DNA of 64,000 bases from Caballeronia catudaia (GTDB lineage Bacteria; Pseudomonadota; Gammaproteobacteria; Burkholderiales; Burkholderiaceae), in NCBI RefSeq assembly GCF_001544755.2, contig NZ_FCOF02000002.1, positions 124,001-188,000 of the forward strand, read 5' to 3'. Below, in pieces: positions 58,662-64,000 of this stretch. Under the pieces are notes generated by a model. The model did no database searches. It was not told the DNA's origin and saw nothing but the letters and a program-made list of their open reading frames with translations. The number at the start of each line of letters is the position of its first letter. The first letter of the stretch is position 1. The position numbers and the translations under genes are program-made.

Positions 58662-59408
58662 TTACTTTCGCAGTTCGGCGACGAAGTCGTAGTAGTCGTT
58701 GCGACAGTAAGTATCGGTGAGTTCGATCGCGCGCTGATCGGCCGTGTATCCGACGCGCGTGATGAGTAGAAGCGCGTCGTGCGGCGCGATGCCCATTTGC
58801 TGCGCGATTTCCGGGCTCGCGTTCACGGCGCGGAAATGCTGGAGCGCGCGCACGATGGAAAGCCCGCGCGCATCGAGATAGCTGTACAGCGAATCGCCGA
58901 TGGCTTGCGGATCGGGGATGCACGATGCGGGAAAGGTCGAGTTTTCGACGGCCATCACGATGTCGTCGGCGAGGCGCAGGCGCTTGAGCCGCGTGACGGT
59001 GGCGGCCGGCGAGAGGCCGAGCTGGATGACTTCATCGCGATTGGCGGGCTCGATGGTGCGCGAGAGCCACTTCGAACTGGGCTTGAAGCCGCGCCGCCGG
59101 AGCATTTCGGAGAAGCTCGACAGACGCGAAAGCGGATCTTCATAACGCGGCGTGATGAAGCTGCCCGCGCCTTGCTCGCGGCGGATCAGCCCTTGTTCGA
59201 CGAGCAGCGCGATCGCCTTTCTCGACGTGATCCGCGATACGCCGAGCGCTTCCGACAGCACCCGCTCCGACGGCAGCGCTTCGCCCGCGTTCCAGCGATT
59301 GTCGTGGATCGCGGTGGCGAGTTTGCGGGCGAGTTGAAGATAGAGCGGTGTGTCGCTGTCCGGGTCCGGGCGCAAGTCGCGCCAGCGGTCTTCCGAGGTC
59401 GGGTTCAT
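58662..59408 (-). CDS. GntR/HutC-family transcriptional regulator
   Basis: This 248-aa protein has an N-terminal winged helix (about 20-88, with ALPSERVLSEALGVSRITSRKAIALL) and a C-terminal UTRA effector domain (about 95-240). UTRA regulators respond to sugars, histidine intermediates or similar ligands; the effector here is unknown. The start at 59408 lacks a ribosome-binding motif but gives the normal length. It is upstream of the MFS exporter in the same direction. Confidence 0.85.
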   Translation of the reverse strand: MNPTSEDRWRDLRPDPDSDTPLYLQLARKLATAIHDNRWNAGEALPSERVLSEALGVSRITSRKAIALLVEQGLIRREQGAGSFITPRYEDPLSRLSSFSEMLRRRGFKPSSKWLSRTIEPANRDEVIQLGLSPAATVTRLKRLRLADDIVMAVENSTFPASCIPDPQAIGDSLYSYLDARGLSIVRALQHFRAVNASPEIAQQMGIAPHDALLLITRVGYTADQRAIELTDTYCRNDYYDFVAELRK

Positions 59409-59561
59409 AAAGCGGACGCTGAGGGGGCAAGCGGGGATTTTAAGACATGCGGGAGTGTTGGTCTGGGGGCGCACGCCTTTCATTGCCTGTTTTTTATTGC
59501 TTGGCGTTCCGGGAGACTCGGTCTCGTGCCGATTGTCGTTCCACGCAAACCGCCACGACAA

Positions 59562-60776
59562 TCAAGCCGTAGCCGCCCCTCCCACCCCACGCCCCGCGCG
59601 CATCTGAAGCGCAACCGACAACGCCACCGCCGCGGCCGCCGCCAGCGCGGCGAATAAAAACACCGATCCATACCCCATCTCGCCGGCGATAAACCCCGCA
59701 AGCGGTCCGGTCAGTCCTAGCGACAAATCCAGAAACACCGAATAGGCCGATAGCGCCGCGCCCCGGCTGGCCGGCGGCACGAGCCCAACCGCTTCCACGC
59801 CCAACGCCGGAAACACCAGCGCGAACCCGAACCCGGTCAACGCCGCGCCCGCGAGCGCAACAGTGGGCTCGGCGGCGAGCCACAGCATCAGCAAGCCGGC
59901 GCACTCGAACGCAAACGACACGATCGCCACGCGAAACCCGCCGTAAGCCTTGATCGTGTTGGCGAACAGCAAGCGCGCTCCGATGAACATCGTGCCGAAC
60001 ACGGTCAGCGACAACGCCGCATTCGGCCAACTGTGCGCGGCGTAGTAGAGCGTGATGAATGTCGCGATCGAACCGAAACCCGCCGACCCGAGCGCGAGCC
60101 CAATACCATGCGGCAGCACGCGGAAAAAAACGCTGCGATACGACATGCGCTCGCCGTGGACGATGGGCACGCTCGCCATGCGCGTCGCGAGCCAGTAGCC
60201 GAGTCCGCCGAGTGCGATCACGATCAGCCCGAGCGACGCGAAGCCGATCGAATGATCGATCGCGACACCGAGCGGCGCGCCGATCGCGAGCGCGCCGTAG
60301 GTCGCGATGCCGTTCCACGAAATCACCTTCGCGTTGTTCGTCACGCCCACGCGCCCGATGCCCCACGTGATCGATCCCGTTCCGACCCAGCTCTCGCCGA
60401 AGCCGAGCACGAGCCGCGCGATCACCAGCAGCGCGAGACTGGCCGCATGCCATTGCGCCGCGAGCGCCGAACCGAGCAGCAGCACGCCGCTCACCGCGCA
60501 CGCCGCGAGTCCGTAAAGCACTGTCTTCTTGGGCCCGAGCGTGTCGGCGGTGCGGCCAGCGAGCGGCCGCGAGATGAGCGTCGCGAAGTACTGCACGCTG
60601 ATCGCCGCGCCCGCCATCACCGAGCCGTAGCCCAGATCCGTGTGCACGAAGCCCGGCAGCACCGCCAGCGGAATGCCAATCGTCAGGTAGCAGAGGAACG
60701 TGTACAGCACGACCGGCAGAATGCGCAGCGTGACGGCGAAATCGCTCTGCGGCTGGGTGCGAGACTCGGAGGACAT
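59562..60776 (-). CDS. yhhS: MFS transporter, YhhS/arabinose-efflux type
   Basis: This 404-aa protein has 12 helices, with [20 protein letters not shown] and [20 protein letters not shown], the pattern of the UPF0226/YhhS group. Its export substrate is not known. The start is the ATG at 60776, which begins the conserved region; there is no ribosome-binding site. It lies upstream of the GntR gene by 153 bp, and is divergent from xdhA. Confidence 0.85.
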   Translation of the reverse strand: MSSESRTQPQSDFAVTLRILPVVLYTFLCYLTIGIPLAVLPGFVHTDLGYGSVMAGAAISVQYFATLISRPLAGRTADTLGPKKTVLYGLAACAVSGVLLLGSALAAQWHAASLALLVIARLVLGFGESWVGTGSITWGIGRVGVTNNAKVISWNGIATYGALAIGAPLGVAIDHSIGFASLGLIVIALGGLGYWLATRMASVPIVHGERMSYRSVFFRVLPHGIGLALGSAGFGSIATFITLYYAAHSWPNAALSLTVFGTMFIGARLLFANTIKAYGGFRVAIVSFAFECAGLLMLWLAAEPTVALAGAALTGFGFALVFPALGVEAVGLVPPASRGAALSAYSVFLDLSLGLTGPLAGFIAGEMGYGSVFLFAALAAAAAVALSVALQMRAGRGVGGAATA

Positions 60777-61114
60777 AGGGAAATTGCGGGGTTGAATTCG
60801 GCGCGAAGACATGATTCTCACATATGTTGCGACGCAACGTCGCGCTCCTTTTGTAACCAGGTGGGACAAATTGCCCGTCGGGACGGCCGGTGCGCGTCGC
60901 GGAGAGCCTTGCTGTATAAGGCCCAAACCACATATCGGACGAAGAATATGTCGTTCATGCAACGTCGCCTATGGGTTGTCTTTTTTGACGGTGATAGCTT
61001 TCGAACCATCGAAGCGACAGGACCAGTCCGAAAAAGTCCCGCGAAGTCGCACATGCCACCGGCTGCGTATCCCGCGCAACCAGCAAAAAAGCATCGAACA
61101 GCCCCGAGACATCC
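60777..61114. promoter_or_regulatory. Divergent regulatory region of xdhAB and the YhhS-like gene
   Basis: This 338-bp gap holds no gene. An inverted repeat GCGACG-CAA-CGTCGC lies at 60829-60843. Its right part, GCAACGTCGC, recurs at 60959-60968. These could be operator sites for a regulator of xanthine dehydrogenase. A GTATAAG box near 60914-60920 is a possible -10. Confidence 0.4.
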
Positions 61115-62662
61115 ATGAGCGAGCCCATCAATCCGTCGTCCAATCAGCCGATCCGCTTCTATCACCGCAACGCGGTCCAGGAAGTGAGCGGCGCGTCGAC
61201 CACACGCACCGTGCTGCAATACCTGCGCGAAGACGCGCGCTGCACCGGCACCAAGGAAGGCTGCGCCGAGGGCGATTGCGGCGCGTGCACGGTCGTCGTC
61301 GGCGAGCCGGACGGGAAGGGCGGTGTCGCGTTCAAGGCCGTCAACGCGTGCGTCCAATTCCTGCCGACGCTCGATGGCCGCGCGCTCTTCACCGTCGAAG
61401 ACCTGCGCCAGCCGGACGGCACGCTGCATCCGGTGCAGCAGGCGCTCGTCGACTGCCACGGCTCGCAGTGCGGCTTCTGCACGCCCGGTTTCGCCATGTC
61501 GATGTTCGCGCTCTACGAAAAGCACGGCCATGCGACGACCGGCTGTGCCGGCGCCTGCGAGAAGACCAAGCCGTCGCGCCAGGAAATCAGCGACGCGCTG
61601 ACGGGCAACCTGTGCCGCTGCACGGGCTATCGGCCGATCATCGACGCCGCGGAGCAGATGTTCGAGCGCGCGCCGCTCGCGCCCGTCAACGTGCCCGCGC
61701 TCGCGCGCACGCTCGACAGCCTGAAGCGCGACGACACCTTTCATTACGAGCACGCTGGCCGTCAGTTCGACGCGCCGCGCACCGTCGAGGCGCTCGCCAC
61801 GCTGAAGGACAAGAATCCGAACGTGCGTATCCTCGCGGGCAGCACGGACATCGGCTTGTGGGTGACGAAGCAGTTGCGCGATCTCGGCGACATCGTCTAT
61901 GTCGGGCAGATCGAGGCGTTCAGGCATGTAGAGACGACGGACGAATGGATCGAAATCGGCGCGGGCGTAACCGTCGAGCGCGCGTATGCCGAGCTCGTGA
62001 AAACGTATCCCGAACTGGAAGAAACGCGTCTGCGCTTCGCGTCGCTGCCGATCCGCAACGCGGGCACGCTCGGCGGCAACGTCGCGAACGGCTCGCCGAT
62101 CGGCGATTCGATGCCCGGCCTCATCGCGTTGAATGCGCGCGTGGTGTTGCAGAGCGTCGGCGGCACGCGTGAGATGCCGCTCGAAGACCTGTACATCGCA
62201 TATCAGAAGAAGGACATGGCGGAGAACGAGTTCGTCTCGGCGATTCGCGTGCCGACGCGCACGGGCCGTCGGGCCAAGCTCCAGTTCCGCGCGTACAAGC
62301 TGAGCAAGCGCTTCGACTCCGATATTTCCGCCGTGTACGCCGCGTTCGCTTTCATCGCCGATGGCGACACGATCCGCGAGCCGCGCCTGTGCTTCGGCGG
62401 CATGGCCGCGACGCCGAAGCGCGCATCGCACGCGGAAGCGATCCTGACCGACGCGCACTGGCACGAAGCCACCGCGCAAGGCGCGATGCTCGCGTTGAGC
62501 AAGGACTATCAGCCGCTCACCGACATGCGCGCGAGCAGCGACTATCGCCTCGACACGGCGAAGAGCCTGCTGTATCGCTTCTGGCTGGAGACGCGTCCGC
62601 AGAATCCCCTGTCGAAGTCGCAACTGGATGTGCGTGCAATCGAACTGGTCGAAGCGAAGTAA
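61115..62662 (+). CDS. xdhA: Xanthine dehydrogenase small subunit XdhA
   Basis: This 515-aa subunit carries two [2Fe-2S] clusters and FAD. The N-terminal plant-type ferredoxin uses Cys50, Cys55, Cys58 and Cys79. The second cluster uses Cys119, Cys122, Cys167 and Cys169 (QCGFCTPG and NLCRCTGYRP). The FAD domain (about 215-395) has VRILAGSTDIGLWV, and a CO-dehydrogenase-type C-terminal domain follows. It oxidises hypoxanthine and xanthine to urate with XdhB. The xdhB start is 12 nt after the stop. Confidence 0.96.
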   Translation: MSEPINPSSNQPIRFYHRNAVQEVSGASTTRTVLQYLREDARCTGTKEGCAEGDCGACTVVVGEPDGKGGVAFKAVNACVQFLPTLDGRALFTVEDLRQPDGTLHPVQQALVDCHGSQCGFCTPGFAMSMFALYEKHGHATTGCAGACEKTKPSRQEISDALTGNLCRCTGYRPIIDAAEQMFERAPLAPVNVPALARTLDSLKRDDTFHYEHAGRQFDAPRTVEALATLKDKNPNVRILAGSTDIGLWVTKQLRDLGDIVYVGQIEAFRHVETTDEWIEIGAGVTVERAYAELVKTYPELEETRLRFASLPIRNAGTLGGNVANGSPIGDSMPGLIALNARVVLQSVGGTREMPLEDLYIAYQKKDMAENEFVSAIRVPTRTGRRAKLQFRAYKLSKRFDSDISAVYAAFAFIADGDTIREPRLCFGGMAATPKRASHAEAILTDAHWHEATAQGAMLALSKDYQPLTDMRASSDYRLDTAKSLLYRFWLETRPQNPLSKSQLDVRAIELVEAK

Positions 62663-62674
62663 GGAGCGAAAAAA

Positions 62675-64000
62675 ATGAATCAGCAAGCAGAAGCCTTTCT
62701 CGCCGAAGCCCAGTCGCTCGCTAACGAAGTCGACGATTTCAAGCAGGTCCACGTGTCGCGTCCGCATGAATCGGCGCATCTGCACGTGAGCGGACGCGCG
62801 AGTTATACCGATGACATTCCGCTCGTCGCGGGCACGCTGCACGCCGCGCTCGGCACGAGCCCGAAGGCGCACGCGAAGATCGTGTCGATGAACTTCGACG
62901 CGGTGCGCGCGACGCCCGGCGTCGTCGCCGTCTTCACCGCCGACGATATCCCCGGCGTGAACGATTGCGGTCCGATCATCCACGACGATCCGGTGCTCGC
63001 GCAGGGCATCGTGCAGTACGTCGGCCAGCCGATGTTCATGGTCGTCGCGACATCGCACGATACGGCGCGTCTTGCCGCGCGCCGCGCGACGATCGAGTTC
63101 GAAGACCTCGTGCCGATCCTCACGCCGGAAGATGCGCGCCGTGCGGAATCGTACGTGCTGAATCCGCTCAAGCTTTCACGCGGCGACGCGGAAGGCCGCA
63201 TGTCGAAGGCCGCGCATCACGAACGCGGCGCGATGAAGCTGGGCGGTCAGGAGCAGTTCTATCTCGAAGGCCAGATCGCCTACGCCGTGCCGAAGGACGA
63301 CGACGGCATGCACGTCTACTGCTCGACGCAGCATCCGACGGAAATGCAGCATCTCGTCGCGCACGTGCTCAATGTGCATTCGCATAACGTGCTGGTCGAA
63401 TGCCGCCGGATGGGCGGCGGCTTCGGCGGCAAGGAATCGCAATCGGGCATCTTCGCGTGCTGCGCGTCGCTTGCCGCGTGGAAGCTGCTCTGCCCGGTGA
63501 AGCTCCGTCCGGACCGCGACGACGACATGATGATCACCGGCAAGCGCCATGATTTCGTGTACGACTTCGAAGTCGGCTACGACGACGACGGCAAGATCGA
63601 TGGTGTTTCCGTAGACATGACCTCGCGCTGCGGTTTCTCCGCCGATTTGTCGGGACCGGTGATGACGCGCGCGGTCTGCCACTTCGACAACGCGTACTGG
63701 CTGTCGGACGTGAAGATCGAAGGTTATTGCGGCAAGACCAACACGCAGTCGAACACCGCGTTCCGCGGCTTCGGCGGGCCGCAGGGCGCGTTCGCGATCG
63801 AATACATCATGGATGACGTCGCGCGTTCGGTCGGTAAGGATTCGCTCGACGTGCGCTTCGCGAACCTTTACGGCAAGGGCGAAAACAATCAGACGCCGTA
63901 TGGTCAGACGGTCGAAGACAACGTGCTGCACGAGTTGCTCAGCGAGCTCGAAACGACGAGCGATTATCGTCGCCGCCGCGCGGCCATCGACGAATTCAAC
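62675..64000 (+). CDS. xdhB: Xanthine dehydrogenase molybdenum-binding subunit XdhB, 5' part
   Basis: The first 442 codons of the large subunit are present; the gene continues past the right edge (full proteins are about 780-800 aa). AAGGAG overlaps the xdhA stop and precedes the ATG. The Ald_Xan_dh_C domain (about 37-145) with SGRASYTDDIPL is followed by the molybdopterin-binding domain, with the cofactor loop GGGFGGKESQ near 249-258 and NTAFRGFGGPQG near 361-372. The Moco maturation gene xdhC is expected downstream, outside the window. Confidence 0.95.
   Translation, partial: MNQQAEAFLAEAQSLANEVDDFKQVHVSRPHESAHLHVSGRASYTDDIPLVAGTLHAALGTSPKAHAKIVSMNFDAVRATPGVVAVFTADDIPGVNDCGPIIHDDPVLAQGIVQYVGQPMFMVVATSHDTARLAARRATIEFEDLVPILTPEDARRAESYVLNPLKLSRGDAEGRMSKAAHHERGAMKLGGQEQFYLEGQIAYAVPKDDDGMHVYCSTQHPTEMQHLVAHVLNVHSHNVLVECRRMGGGFGGKESQSGIFACCASLAAWKLLCPVKLRPDRDDDMMITGKRHDFVYDFEVGYDDDGKIDGVSVDMTSRCGFSADLSGPVMTRAVCHFDNAYWLSDVKIEGYCGKTNTQSNTAFRGFGGPQGAFAIEYIMDDVARSVGKDSLDVRFANLYGKGENNQTPYGQTVEDNVLHELLSELETTSDYRRRRAAIDEFN

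Noticed and set aside
60818..63058. A 746-codon minus-strand frame opposite xdhA and xdhB
   Set aside because: It is antisense to well-conserved iron-sulphur and FAD motifs, and has no ribosome-binding site or family resemblance.

Overview
The window is a gene-dense, high-GC stretch of a betaproteobacterial chromosome. Gene content and order (argF/DUF3579/rpsT, glyA-nrdR-minor pilins, lpxK-Trm112-kdsB-adk, kynR//kynBUA, DUF3318/YqjE/YqjD) point to the family Burkholderiaceae, and a Burkholderia/Paraburkholderia/Caballeronia relative is most likely. The genus call is inference. I see no insertion sequence, prophage, CRISPR array or integron, so this is mostly core chromosome with a few accessory-looking loci.

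Layout: (1) 1-6.7 kb: a partial unknown gene, an SbcD/YhaO-type nuclease with a YhaN-type SMC-like ATPase, a convergent WYL regulator and a small membrane protein. (2) 6.7-12.6 kb, minus strand: the complete Tol-Pal envelope operon ybgC-tolQ-tolR-tolA-tolB-pal-cpoB, followed by tRNA-Lys(UUU). (3) 12.7-19.9 kb: an SDR dehydrogenase, glyA, nrdR, five tightly coupled minor pilin/pseudopilin genes, and a DUF3318/YqjE/YqjD membrane-stress cluster. (4) 20-26.2 kb: glutaryl-CoA dehydrogenase with a divergent IclR regulator, then kynBUA (tryptophan to anthranilate) with the divergent Lrp-type KynR and a flavin reductase. (5) 26.5-34.6 kb: msrA, DUF72, a cyclopropane fatty acid synthase, pdxH, tcdA, a thioredoxin-TPR protein, a pirin, a small secreted protein and an EamA transporter. 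(6) 34.6-42.3 kb: amiC-tsaE, divergent from queG-ogt-xerD, then ybaK, plsY, yajQ and murB. (7) 42.3-49.4 kb: argG, argF, DUF3579, rpsT, murJ, sirB1 and an SDR dehydrogenase. (8) 49.6-55.3 kb: adk, kdsB, Trm112, lpxK, xseA and sodB. (9) 55.3-64 kb: a small membrane protein, a degenerate EAL protein, two MFS transporters around a GntR/HutC regulator, and xdhA with the start of xdhB, which runs off the window.

Common themes are envelope biogenesis (Tol-Pal, MurB, MurJ, AmiC, LpxK, KdsB, PlsY), tRNA maturation and proofreading (QueG, TsaE, TcdA, YbaK), amino-acid and purine catabolism (Kyn, GcdH, Xdh), and DNA repair (SbcCD-like, XseA, Ogt). Many adjacent genes overlap by the 4-nt ATGA signature, which indicates translational coupling. 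Rho-independent terminators mark the ends of several units. No wholly new system stands out. The items most worth a second look are the degenerate EAL protein, the hook-less YhaN/YhaO pair with its WYL neighbour, the non-canonical minor pilins, an IclR-type palindrome between gcdH and its regulator, and several genes whose -10 boxes sit so close to the start codon that leaderless transcripts are likely.
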